A stretch of 39,708 nt of DNA, taken from NCBI GenBank assembly GCA_937890835.1, contig CALADF010000008.1:1-39708 (forward strand). The letters are read 5' to 3'. The stretch comes from an uncultured bacterium. Lineage in GTDB: Bacteria; Actinomycetota; Coriobacteriia; Coriobacteriales; Eggerthellaceae. Shown here one piece after another: positions 23,844 to 31,201 of this stretch. Position 1 is the first letter of the stretch. Each line of letters starts with the position of its first letter. Position numbers and translations under genes: made by a program. The notes below the pieces were generated by a model. The model saw only the letters and a list, made by a program, of their open reading frames with translations, had not been told where the DNA came from and did no database searches.

Positions 23844-24233
23844 ATGGCCGAGAACGAAGCAGCGCCCTCGTTGCGCATCCCGATCCTGCGCGCTCGGATG
23901 TCCGCACCGCCGAGCCTCGATCCGCGAGATTACGCCCGCTCGACTTGCTATCCGGCGGGGCATCTGGTCGCGAAGAACGCAGGTTGGCGAAACATCCGGC
24001 CTGTTATCGACTCGCCTGCGTGCACGGGTTGTCTGCAGTGCTACCTCTACTGCCCTGACGGTACGATTCGCCGGGCGCCCGACGCCGCCTGCGCCGTCGA
24101 GGTCGATTACGATTTCTGCAAAGGCTGCGGCATTTGCGCGAAGATGTGCCGCTTCGGCGCCATCGCCATGGTCAATGAGGCGACGGCTTTGGAGCAGGAA
24201 CGTGCCGCACTGCGAGAAGGTGATGTTCGATGA
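23844..24233 (+). CDS. porD: 2-oxoacid:ferredoxin oxidoreductase delta (ferredoxin) subunit
   Basis: A 129-residue two-cluster ferredoxin subunit. Two complete 4Fe-4S motifs are visible, CTGCLQCYLYCP and CKGCGICAKMCRFGAI. This subunit carries electrons from the thiamine diphosphate centre to external ferredoxin. It starts at ATG 23844, eight bases after the porG stop; the frame is open further upstream, overlapping porG, but that part reads as a shadow. Its last four bases overlap porA (ATGA). Confidence 0.93.
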   Translation: MAENEAAPSLRIPILRARMSAPPSLDPRDYARSTCYPAGHLVAKNAGWRNIRPVIDSPACTGCLQCYLYCPDGTIRRAPDAACAVEVDYDFCKGCGICAKMCRFGAIAMVNEATALEQERAALREGDVR

Positions 24234-25462
24234 AAAGATTTCTCTCGGGTGATGAGGCTCTCGCCGAGGGTGTTCGCCTCGCGCGACCTCAGGTGATATC
24301 TGCTTATCCGATCACGCCGCAGACCGTCGTGGTCGAGCGCCTTTCCGAGATGGTCGAGTCGGGCGCGCTTGAGGCGGAGTACATCCACGTCGAATCCGAG
24401 CACTCGGCTCTTTCCGCCGCGATGGGCGCTTCGGCCACCGGCGCCCGCACGTTCACCGCCACGTCGAGCCAAGGCTTGCTCTACATGGCCGAGGTGCTTA
24501 CGTACGCAGCAGGAGGGCGTTTCCCCATCGTGATGATGAACGCCAACCGCGCCACCGCGCTACCTTGGAATATTTACGGCGATCAGCGTGATTCTCTTTC
24601 CTTGCTCGATCACGGGTGGATCCAAGCGTACGCGCAAGACAACCAGGAGGCGCTCGACATGGCGCTCATGGCGTACGCGATCGCCGAGGATCCGCGTGTG
24701 AGCACGCCGTTCATGGTGAACCTCGATGGTTTCGCGCTCACCCACACCTACGAGAGCGTCGACGTTCCGGATCAGTCGCTCGCAGACGAGTTCCTCCCGC
24801 CGTATCGAACGGAGAACCGCTTTGATTTCGAGCACCCGGTGAACATGGGGTACTCGGCGGGTCCTGAGTGCAACCGGTATTTCAAGTATTGGGCTCATCG
24901 CGACATGTGCGATGCGGTTCAGGTGATCGATGAGGTCGAAGCGCGTTTCGCGCGCGTGTTCGGGCGAGCGTACCCTGGCGTTATCGAGTCGTATCGAACC
25001 GACGACGCGGATATTGTCATGGTGACGCTGGGATCCATCGCGGGTTTGGTGCGCGAGGTCGTCGACGGACTGCGCTCGAGCGGGTTCGCCGCCGGTGTCA
25101 TCCGCATCCGCTATATGCGCCCGTTTCCCGCCGCCCCCCTTGCCGCCGCGTTGGGTTCCGCGCGTGCCGTCGGCGTTCTCGAGAAGGATGTTTCGTTCGG
25201 CGCGGAGGGGACGGTTTTCACGAACGTGAACTCCGCGCTCATGCAGCATGGCGGCAGGCGCGCTCTCCCGACGACGATGAACTTCATCGGCGGCCTCGGC
25301 GGCGACGATATCTCCGCCGAGCAGATCGAGCGCGCGTTCGAGAAGCTTTCGCAAGCCGTCCGCGCCGACGCCGCGCCGTCGGATCGCGTGCTGTTCCTCG
25401 GCATCGACGACGTGGACGGTGGAAGCGGATGCGGCGGATCGGTTGAGGAGGTTGCGCGATGA
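24230..25462 (+). CDS. porA: 2-oxoacid:ferredoxin oxidoreductase alpha subunit
   Basis: A 410-residue alpha subunit. Conserved parts include AYPITPQTVVVERLSEMV near the N-terminus, HVESEHSALSAAMGASATGA, TATSSQGLLYMAEVL, NRATALPWNIYGDQRDS and the FVLSHTYE-like FALTHTYESVDVP, all typical of PorA/VorB. Sequence pattern favours a pyruvate-type enzyme, but branched-chain or aryl 2-oxoacids cannot be excluded by eye. ATGA overlaps couple it to porD upstream and porB downstream. A glycine- and serine-rich tail (DDVDGGSGCGGSVEE) is unusual. Confidence 0.92.
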   Translation: MKRFLSGDEALAEGVRLARPQVISAYPITPQTVVVERLSEMVESGALEAEYIHVESEHSALSAAMGASATGARTFTATSSQGLLYMAEVLTYAAGGRFPIVMMNANRATALPWNIYGDQRDSLSLLDHGWIQAYAQDNQEALDMALMAYAIAEDPRVSTPFMVNLDGFALTHTYESVDVPDQSLADEFLPPYRTENRFDFEHPVNMGYSAGPECNRYFKYWAHRDMCDAVQVIDEVEARFARVFGRAYPGVIESYRTDDADIVMVTLGSIAGLVREVVDGLRSSGFAAGVIRIRYMRPFPAAPLAAALGSARAVGVLEKDVSFGAEGTVFTNVNSALMQHGGRRALPTTMNFIGGLGGDDISAEQIERAFEKLSQAVRADAAPSDRVLFLGIDDVDGGSGCGGSVEEVAR

Positions 25463-26457
25463 CGCTTGAGTACAAGAAGCCGACGGTGGAGAACATCCCC
25501 GATGACGAGTTGTTCTTCGGGCATAAAGCGTGCGCGGGATGCGGCGGATCGCTTGCCGTCCGCGCTGCGTTGAAAGTGCTCGGCCCTCATGCGGTGTGCG
25601 CGTTGCCCGCCGGGTGCATGAGCGCGGTCGGGTTCAACTTCCCTCAGCTGAGCTTTGCCAACAACGCGATGATCACGCCTTTCGCGGCGACGGCTGCCGT
25701 GGCGGCGGGTATCGAGGCGGGGTTGCGCGCGCAGGGTAAGAAGCCCGATGACTGCACGGTGGTCGGCATCGCCGGCGACGGCGGCACGGCGGACATCGGC
25801 ATTCAGGCGCTCTCGGGCGCGATCGATCGCAACGACGGCATTCTCTACATCTGCTATGACAACGAAGCCTATATGAACACGGGCATACAGAAGTCTTCGC
25901 TCACGCCGTTCGGAGCCAGCACCACCACCACGCCCGCGGGCGGAAACGTGCATGGCTGCATGACCCAGAAGAAGAATCTGTTCGAGGTTGTCGCGGCGCA
26001 CGGCATTCCCTATGCGGCGACGGCGTCGATCGGGTATCTGCCCGATTTCATGAACAAGGTGGCTCGCGCGGCCTCCATCAAGGGGACGAAGTACATCCAC
26101 GTCATAGCCCCGTGTCCGACGGGTTGGGGTTGCGCGGTTGACGAGACCGTGGAGCTTGCCAAGGAGATCGTCGATTGCGGGTTGTGGTATCTCGCGGAAT
26201 ACGAGGGGCCTTCCGTCGCGAACGCCGCGACCGACAAGACGGCCGCGGGTGCCGGCGCGGTGCGCTCCTCCTCGGAGGGGGTCGCCTATCCGAACGGCAG
26301 ATTCGCCATAAACCGCGATCCGCGTGAGTTCGCAAGCGTCGAGGCGTATCTGCGCCGTCAAGGACGCTTCCGTTCCCTGACTGACGAGGAGATCGCGCAG
26401 GTTGAGCGACAGCGCGATTTGAAGTGGCGGGCGCTGCGCGACGTCGCCGGTCGGTAA
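25459..26457 (+). CDS. porB: 2-oxoacid:ferredoxin oxidoreductase beta (TPP) subunit
   Basis: A 332-residue beta subunit that binds thiamine diphosphate and a 4Fe-4S cluster. The N-terminal HKACAGCGGSLAVRAAL gives two cluster cysteines, with further ones in LPAGCMS and APCPTGWGCA. The thiamine/magnesium motif is GIAGDGGTADIGIQALSGAIDRN followed by CYDNEAYMNTG. The first four bases overlap porA. Last gene of the operon; a hairpin follows four bases after the stop. Confidence 0.93.
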   Translation: MTLEYKKPTVENIPDDELFFGHKACAGCGGSLAVRAALKVLGPHAVCALPAGCMSAVGFNFPQLSFANNAMITPFAATAAVAAGIEAGLRAQGKKPDDCTVVGIAGDGGTADIGIQALSGAIDRNDGILYICYDNEAYMNTGIQKSSLTPFGASTTTTPAGGNVHGCMTQKKNLFEVVAAHGIPYAATASIGYLPDFMNKVARAASIKGTKYIHVIAPCPTGWGCAVDETVELAKEIVDCGLWYLAEYEGPSVANAATDKTAAGAGAVRSSSEGVAYPNGRFAINRDPREFASVEAYLRRQGRFRSLTDEEIAQVERQRDLKWRALRDVAGR

Positions 26458-26460
26458 CGT

Positions 26461-26489
26461 CTTGCCCTCAAGGCAAGGCTTTGTCTTTG
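26461..26489 (+). terminator. Probable terminator of the por operon
   Basis: CTTGCC-CTCAA-GGCAAG, then GCTTTGTCTTT. The stem is short (6 bp) and the T run is broken, so termination may be partial. Confidence 0.6.
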
Positions 26490-26724
26490 GTAGAATGTGA
26501 ACTTGCGTGAAATACGAGAGACAGTCGTCTGGGGGGCGGCCGTCTTCGCCTCGCCCGTACCCTTCCTTGGTTCTTTACGCGGCAGATCTCGCATTCGAAA
26601 TAAAAGAGAGGGTTGGAACGGCACGCGCGCTCGCATCGCCTGCGCCGCTCGTTTCGTTCCCGTTCGCAGGAAAAAAGCGCGGCCACTGCGCGAGAAGTGG
26701 CGAAGCGACACATGAGGAGGAGCT
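26490..26724 (+). other. Long leader before the first AGCS gene
   Basis: TAGAAT at 26491-26496 could be a -10 box; no clear -35. About 220 bases then lead to the GTG start, which has GAGGAGG (26714-26720) four bases ahead. I looked for a glycine-riboswitch core as in the second transporter and see none. No gene is convincing here. Confidence 0.4.
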
Positions 26725-28248
26725 GTGGATTTCAGCACGCTCAACGACGCGCTCATCGCCGTAACCGGTGAGATCAGCGGGTTCATGTATACGTACATTC
26801 TGGTGTTCCTGCTGGTTATCGTAGGAATTTGGTTCAGCGTTCGAACGAAGTTCGTCCAGATTCGCTACATCAAGGACATGTTCACCCAACTCACCGAGAA
26901 GAAGCACGTGAAGGGCGAACGATCCATTTCGTCGTTCCAAGCCCTCATGGTGTCGACGGCCTCGCGCGTGGGCACGGGCAACATCGCGGGTATCGCCACC
27001 GCCATCGCGACGGGCGGCCCGGGTGCGGTGTTTTGGATGTGGCTCATGGCCGTCATCGGCGCGGCGTCGGCGTTCATCGAGTCCACGCTCGCTCAGATCT
27101 GGAAGGTTCGCGGTGCGGACGGCGAGTTCCGCGGCGGTCCTGCTTACTATATTCAGCAAGCGCTCGGCAAGCGTTGGCTTGGCATCGTGTTCGCCGTGGC
27201 TCTCATCTTGTGCTTCGCGTTCGGCTTCAACGGCCTGCAGTCGTACAACATGGCATCGGCGCTCGAGTACTACATCCCCGATTACGCCACTAACGGCGCT
27301 GCCATCGCGCTCGGCATCGTGCTCGCGGTCATGACCGCGTTCGTCATCTTCGGCGGTGCGAAGCGCATCAGCATCATCACTTCGGTGATCGTTCCCATCA
27401 TGGCCTTGGCCTATATCGCGCTGGCGATTTGGACCACGGTGACGAACCTCGGCGAGATCCCCGCCGTGTTCTCCCTGATCTTCGCCTCTGCTTTCGACTT
27501 CCAGTCGATCTTCGGCGGCTTCGCAGGCTCGGTCGTCATGCTCGGCATCAAGCGCGGCCTGTTCTCCAACGAGGCGGGCATGGGCTCGGCGCCGAACGCC
27601 GCAGCTACCGCGAGCGTTTCCCACCCGGTGAAGCAGGGCCTCGTGCAGAGCCTTTCGGTTTACATCGACACGTTGCTCATCTGCACCTGCTCGGCCATGA
27701 TGGTCCTCATCTTCTACGTTCAGGATCCCGCAACCGCCGCCGTTCTCAACGGCATGCCGCTTGTTCAGCTGGCCGTCAACAACTCGGTCGGTGTCGGCGG
27801 CATCCACTTCGTGACGTTCGCCATCTTCGCCTTCGCGTTCTCGAGCCTCATCGGCAACTATTTCTACGCCGAGAGTAACCTGCGTTTCATCTTCGGCGGC
27901 AACAAGGTCATTCTGACGGTGTTCCGTCTGCTGTGCCTCGTGGTCATCTTCTTCGGCTGCCTGAACAGCTTCGACTTGGCTTGGAATCTCGCCGATATCT
28001 TCATGGGCTTCATGGCCATTATCAACCTGGTGACCATCTTGCTCATCGGCAAGTGGGCCCTGCGCGCGCTCGACGACTACACGGCACAGCGCAAGCTCGG
28101 CAAGGACCCCGTTTTCGTCGCTGATTCGATCGAGGGTATGCCCGTCACGGAATGCTGGCATGTCGAGGAGCTTGAGGATCTGGGGCCGAACCCGGTGAAG
28201 GAGTTCATCGGCGATTCCCTCGACCCCGAGGGCGCTCCGAAGTTGTAG
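26725..28248 (+). CDS. Alanine/glycine:cation symporter (AGCS family), first copy
   Basis: A 507-residue sodium:amino-acid symporter of the AGCS (AlsT/DagA) family with about ten membrane segments. Family signatures are the VGTGNIAGIATAIATGGPGAVFWMW block, FRGGPAYYIQ, and KRGLFSNEAGMGSAPNAAATA. It starts at GTG 26725. The C-terminal ~60 residues (from about DDYTAQRK) are a hydrophilic cytoplasmic tail absent in shorter relatives. It is a paralogue of the next gene, in tandem. Substrate (alanine, glycine or another small amino acid) is not readable. Confidence 0.94.
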   Translation: MDFSTLNDALIAVTGEISGFMYTYILVFLLVIVGIWFSVRTKFVQIRYIKDMFTQLTEKKHVKGERSISSFQALMVSTASRVGTGNIAGIATAIATGGPGAVFWMWLMAVIGAASAFIESTLAQIWKVRGADGEFRGGPAYYIQQALGKRWLGIVFAVALILCFAFGFNGLQSYNMASALEYYIPDYATNGAAIALGIVLAVMTAFVIFGGAKRISIITSVIVPIMALAYIALAIWTTVTNLGEIPAVFSLIFASAFDFQSIFGGFAGSVVMLGIKRGLFSNEAGMGSAPNAAATASVSHPVKQGLVQSLSVYIDTLLICTCSAMMVLIFYVQDPATAAVLNGMPLVQLAVNNSVGVGGIHFVTFAIFAFAFSSLIGNYFYAESNLRFIFGGNKVILTVFRLLCLVVIFFGCLNSFDLAWNLADIFMGFMAIINLVTILLIGKWALRALDDYTAQRKLGKDPVFVADSIEGMPVTECWHVEELEDLGPNPVKEFIGDSLDPEGAPKL

Positions 28249-28326
28249 CGTCCCTCTGCTGCGCGCGTTCGCTGCTCCCGCCGGACGTGTTTTAACGCGA
28301 GTCTCAGTCGCTTTAACGTGATTTTC

Positions 28327-28366
28327 AGCCGCGCCGCAGGCAATCCCGCCTGCGGCGCGGCTGTTT
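28327..28366 (+). terminator. Terminator after the first AGCS gene
   Basis: A 15-bp GC-rich perfect stem (28327-28341 / 28348-28362) with loop AATCCC, followed by GTTT. It isolates the first transporter from the riboswitch-controlled second one. Confidence 0.8.
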
Positions 28367-28434
28367 CGCGCGGCATCGGGGGCTTCTTCGTGTTGCCGAC
28401 CGGCTCGCCCTCGTTTCCGTTCGGTAAAAAGGTG

Positions 28435-28462
28435 TTGCATATCGGTTGGCGCGGGGTAATAA
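28435..28462 (+). promoter_or_regulatory. Promoter of the riboswitch leader
   Basis: TTGCAT (28435-28440), 16 bases, TAATAA (28457-28462). Transcription would start near 28469, about 60 bases before the glycine aptamer. Confidence 0.55.
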
Positions 28463-28530
28463 TAAGCGCCGTAACTTTTTCGATGAAGCTTTCGGAATCC
28501 GCCGAGCAGGGGAAACCGGAAGTGGAGAAC

Positions 28531-28611
28531 CCTCTGGAGAACTCTTAAATGAGTGCCGACGGTGCAAGGCTTCCTTCTGGAAGCTGAATCTCTCAGGCAA
28601 CAGGACAGAGG
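28531..28611 (+). ncRNA. Glycine riboswitch aptamer
   Basis: Closing helix CCTCTG (28531-28536) / CAGAGG (28606-28611). Inside are conserved glycine-aptamer elements: GGAGA directly after the helix, GTGCCGACGGTGCAA (28553-28566 region), and CTCTCAGGCAACAGGACAGAG (28590-28610 region), the hallmark 3' part. The layout matches the second aptamer of tandem glycine riboswitches; upstream bases 28500-28530 may form a ghost-aptamer helix rather than a full first aptamer. It lies 81 bases before the start of an alanine/glycine symporter gene, so glycine level probably controls its import or export. Confidence 0.92.
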
Positions 28612-28644
28612 CGATTATCGACGTTTCGCGCGTCGATCGACCGT

Positions 28645-28682
28645 CTTGCGTCTTCTTCGGGGTCTCCGGGAACGCAAGGAGG
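28645..28682 (+). promoter_or_regulatory. Expression platform masking the ribosome binding site
   Basis: CTTGCGT (28645-28651) pairs with ACGCAAG (28672-28678), which overlaps the ribosome binding site AAGGAGG (28676-28682). This hairpin would hide the site and suggests control of translation by the glycine aptamer. Whether glycine turns it on or off is not decided by the sequence. Confidence 0.55.
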
Positions 28683-28691
28683 TCGCTTCAA

Positions 28692-30116
28692 GTGGACGTG
28701 CTGCTCACCGTAGTCCAAACCATCAACAACTATCTTTCAAATTACATCCTCATCATCCTGCTGATCGGCACGGGTTTGGTGTTCAGCATCCGCACGCGTT
28801 TCGTGCAGGTTCGCTGCTTTGGCGAAGGTCTGAAGAGGATGTTCGGCAACTTCTCCCTAAGCGGAGGCAAGCAGAAAAGCGGCATGAGCTCGTTCCAGGC
28901 GCTCGCCACCGCCATCGCGGCGCAGGTCGGCACGGGCAACATCGTCGGTGCCTGCGGCGCGATCCTCGTCGGCGGCCCGGGCGCGATCTTCTGGATGTGG
29001 CTCATCGCGTTCCTCGGTATGTCGACCAACTACGCCGAGGCGGTTCTCGCCCAGAAGACGCGCGTCGTCGATGCGGACGGCACGGTGCACGGCGGCCCTG
29101 TCTACTACATAAAGACGGCGTTCACCGGCGCGTTCGGCAGGTTCCTCGCCGGTTTCTTCGCCGTTGCCATTATCCTGGCCCTCGGCTTCATGGGCTGCAT
29201 GGTCCAATCGAACTCGATCGCCTCGACGTGCAACACCGCTTTCGGCATCCCGACGTGGATCATGGGTGCGGCGGTCGTGCTGGTCGGCGGGTTCATCTTC
29301 CTCGGCGGCGTTTCGCGCATCGCCTCCGTCACCGAGAAGCTGGTTCCCGTCATGGCCGTCATCTATCTGGTCGGCGGTATCGCGGTGCTCGTGGCGAACG
29401 GCCCGCATGTGATCGATGCGCTCGGACTTATCTTCGAGTGCGCCTTTAACCCGCAGGCGTCGATCGGCGGCGTCACCTTCGGCATCATCGCCGCGCTGTC
29501 TCAGGGCGCCAAGCGCGGCCTGTTCTCCAACGAGGCGGGCATGGGCTCGACCCCGCACGCGCATGCGCTGGCCAATGTGAAGAACCCGCATGAGCAGGGC
29601 GTCGTCGCGATGATCGCCGTGTTCGTGGACACGTTCGTCGTCGTCACCATCACCGCGCTGGTCACCATCACCGTCCTCTACACCGGCGACGGCCCGCTGG
29701 CGCAGGGTCTCTACGAGGGCATCGATAAGACCAACATGGCCCAACTGGCGTTCGCGAGCTTGTTCGGCGACAACTTGGGCGCGGCGTTCGTAGCCATCTG
29801 TCTGCTGTTCTTCGCGTTCTCGACCATCATCAGCTGGAACCTGTTCGCCAAGATCAACGTCGAGTATTTGTTCGGCAAGAAGGCCGTGCCGGCGTTCACG
29901 GTCATCGCCCTGGTGTTCATCTTCCTGGGCTCGCTTCTGTCCAACGACCTGGTTTGGGAGCTCGCCGACATGTTCAACCAGCTCATGGTCATCCCCAACG
30001 CCATCGCGCTCATCGCCCTTTCCGGCGGCGTGGCGATGTGCGCCCGCACGCGCGGCAAGAAGTTCGAGTTGAAGAAGCACGAGGCTGCGGATTCCGCCGA
30101 CGCTGTGGAGAAATAG
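28692..30116 (+). CDS. Alanine/glycine:cation symporter (AGCS family), second copy
   Basis: A 474-residue AGCS symporter, paralogous to the gene upstream: VGTGNIVGACGAILVGGPGAIFWMW, VHGGPVYYIKTAF, KRGLFSNEAGMGSTPHAHALANV. The frame is open upstream through the riboswitch to 28446, but the true start is GTG 28692, nine bases after AAGGAGG; the resulting N-terminus MDVLLTVVQTINNYL matches the first paralogue's MDFSTLNDALIAVTG position. It lacks the long hydrophilic tail of the first copy. The glycine riboswitch argues that glycine is a substrate or signal. Confidence 0.95.
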   Translation: MDVLLTVVQTINNYLSNYILIILLIGTGLVFSIRTRFVQVRCFGEGLKRMFGNFSLSGGKQKSGMSSFQALATAIAAQVGTGNIVGACGAILVGGPGAIFWMWLIAFLGMSTNYAEAVLAQKTRVVDADGTVHGGPVYYIKTAFTGAFGRFLAGFFAVAIILALGFMGCMVQSNSIASTCNTAFGIPTWIMGAAVVLVGGFIFLGGVSRIASVTEKLVPVMAVIYLVGGIAVLVANGPHVIDALGLIFECAFNPQASIGGVTFGIIAALSQGAKRGLFSNEAGMGSTPHAHALANVKNPHEQGVVAMIAVFVDTFVVVTITALVTITVLYTGDGPLAQGLYEGIDKTNMAQLAFASLFGDNLGAAFVAICLLFFAFSTIISWNLFAKINVEYLFGKKAVPAFTVIALVFIFLGSLLSNDLVWELADMFNQLMVIPNAIALIALSGGVAMCARTRGKKFELKKHEAADSADAVEK

Positions 30117-30125
30117 GTCTTAGCG

Positions 30126-30149
30126 GAGCCGGCTCTCCTTTGCCGGCTC
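30126..30149 (+). terminator. Hairpin after the second AGCS gene
   Basis: GAGCCGGC / GCCGGCTC, 8-bp stem with an 8-base loop, ten bases after the stop. No T run follows; the stronger hairpin at 30198-30230 is a back-up. Confidence 0.6.
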
Positions 30150-30197
30150 GCCGTTAACCGCAGCGGGCTCGGATGGCCCGTCCCCGTTGGGCTGAAA

Positions 30198-30230
30198 CGA
30201 GGCGCGACCGTCAGGCGACGGCGCGCCTCG
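30198..30230 (+). terminator. Second, stronger hairpin
   Basis: CGAGGCGCG, a bulged A, CCGTC, loop AGGC, GACGG, CGCGCCTCG: a 14-bp stem with one bulge. It is followed by GTGCTTCTTGATT. Likely the main terminator for the transporter transcript. Confidence 0.65.
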
Positions 30231-30299
30231 GTGCTTCTTGATTGCTTAAACTTGACGTGCGCGTGGTCGTGTCAAGAAAACTCATCTGGTCAAGATGCC

Positions 30300-30392
30300 G
30301 CGATATGAGCCTTGCCGTGGTCTCCGAGGGTGCGTTGTGCGCAGTTCAGGCGGAAAACTTGCAACGGAGGGCTTCCAAATCGCTCATATCGC
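30300..30392. other. Possible structured RNA or paired operator
   Basis: An 11-bp perfect inverted repeat GCGATATGAGC (30300-30310) / GCTCATATCGC (30382-30392) closes a 71-base interior with a second short helix (CGTTG 30333-30337 / CAACG 30362-30366). No protein frame fits. It lies in the 349-base gap between the transporter and the XRE gene. Confidence 0.4.
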
Positions 30393-30465
30393 CAAATCTC
30401 GACCAAAAGCGAGCTGTACGGATGGGAGAAGGTTCACATCGCCCGATCTTGGCCGGTCGCCGCGG

Positions 30466-30879
30466 TTAAATCACCTCGTCATTCGTATGGGCGATCTGAA
30501 CGAGAGCAAGGCATGCGAGTCCGATGCCGAGCAAGCAGAGCATCGTTCTCGGTTCGCCTTTATCCATGAGGGATATCGTGATCACGCCGACTCCCATGGC
30601 GAGGGCTACTGCCTTGAGGACGAGCTCGATCAGATCGGGCGCTTTGCTGCGCGATATGTTGTTCTGCGCAGCGGATTTAACCTCGAGCAGTTCGTCGACG
30701 GTGCATCCCAGCTCTTCAGCCAGCTTGGGCAACGACGCCACATCGGGAAACGACAGGTCTCGCTCCCATTTGGATACCGCTTTGTCGGTGACGCCCATCT
30801 TCTGGGCGAGGTCGAGCTGCGTCATCCCTTTTTGTTTTCGCAGGGCGGATATGGTTGCGCCGAAGCTGTGCGAGGTCAT
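30466..30879 (-). CDS. Membrane-anchored XRE-family regulator
   Basis: A 137-residue protein. The helix-turn-helix is at ~8-62 (ISALRKQKGMTQLDLAQKMGVTDKAVSKWERDLSFPD), followed by LPKLAEELGCTVDELLE, typical of Cro/CI-type regulators. The C-terminal half has two hydrophobic helices (LVLKAVALAMGVGVITISLM and TMLCLLGIGLACLALVQIA), so the regulator is probably fixed to the membrane. ATG 30879 has AGGAG seven bases ahead; an upstream in-frame ATG at 30918 lacks one. A perfect 10-bp inverted repeat lies upstream. Confidence 0.88.
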   Translation of the reverse strand: MTSHSFGATISALRKQKGMTQLDLAQKMGVTDKAVSKWERDLSFPDVASLPKLAEELGCTVDELLEVKSAAQNNISRSKAPDLIELVLKAVALAMGVGVITISLMDKGEPRTMLCLLGIGLACLALVQIAHTNDEVI

Positions 30880-30938
30880 GGTTTGCTCCTGTCGTAAGTC
30901 GTCTTTTGCCGTTTCCACTGTTGCATACAGGGCCTGTT

Positions 30939-30965
30939 CGACTCAACCGACCTGTGGTTGAGTCG
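30939..30965. promoter_or_regulatory. Operator-like inverted repeat upstream of the XRE gene
   Basis: CGACTCAACC-N7-GGTTGAGTCG, perfect 10-bp arms, 60 bases upstream of the XRE start. The right arm on the minus strand includes TTGAGT, a possible -35 hexamer. Auto-regulation is the simplest reading. Confidence 0.65.
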
Positions 30966-31025
30966 TCTCGACCGTTGGTAGAGCGGCGGTTTACGCGGGG
31001 GGCGGGGGCAAGATTGCGCGTTGAA

Positions 31026-31055
31026 TAAAAAACGGCTTCCGTCAAGGAAGCCGTT
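31026..31055 (-). terminator. Terminator of the tRNA-Gly transcript
   Basis: On the minus strand, AACGGCTTCC / GGAAGCCGTT with a 5-base loop, followed by a run of T (31032-31026). It lies 11 bases after the tRNA. Confidence 0.92.
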
Positions 31056-31066
31056 CGACATTCATA

Positions 31067-31141
31067 TGGAGCGGGCGACGGGACTCGAACCCGCGAATAC
31101 AAGCTTGGGAAGCTTGGGCCTTACCACTTGGCGACGCCCGC
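31067..31141 (-). tRNA. tRNA-Gly (anticodon CCC)
   Basis: A complete cloverleaf on the minus strand: acceptor GCGGGCG (5' end at 31141) pairs with CGCCCGC; D arm GCCAAGTGGTAAGGC; anticodon stem CAAGC/GCTTG with loop TTCCCAA, anticodon CCC; T arm GCGGGTTCGAGTCCCGT. Discriminator T and an encoded CCA end it at 31067. It reads GGG glycine codons. Confidence 0.96.
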
Positions 31142-31155
31142 ATTGAGCGATGGAT

Positions 31156-31161
31156 AGTATA
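31156..31161 (-). promoter_or_regulatory. -10 box of the tRNA-Gly gene
   Basis: TATACT on the minus strand, 14 bases before the tRNA 5' end. A good -35 at 16-18 bp is not seen (a TCGACA lies at 19 bp). It lies between relQ and the tRNA, both on the minus strand. Confidence 0.5.
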
Positions 31162-31201
31162 GCGTAATAAGAAGACTTGCTGTCGAAAATTCTCCTTAAG
31201 T

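Noticed and set aside
26575..28440. A 621-codon open frame on the minus strand opposite the first AGCS gene
   Set aside because: It is a shadow of a GC-rich membrane protein gene; the product is an improbable H/D/E/R-rich sequence, and the plus-strand transporter is beyond doubt.
28500..28530. A full first aptamer of a tandem glycine riboswitch
   Set aside because: The conserved aptamer core is not repeated here; at most a ghost helix is present.
28446..28691. A longer start for the second AGCS symporter
   Set aside because: The extension runs through the glycine riboswitch and has no ribosome binding site; GTG 28692 does.
28857..30080. A 407-codon minus-strand frame opposite the second AGCS gene
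   Set aside because: Same codon-bias shadow as above, with no domain and a charged repetitive composition.
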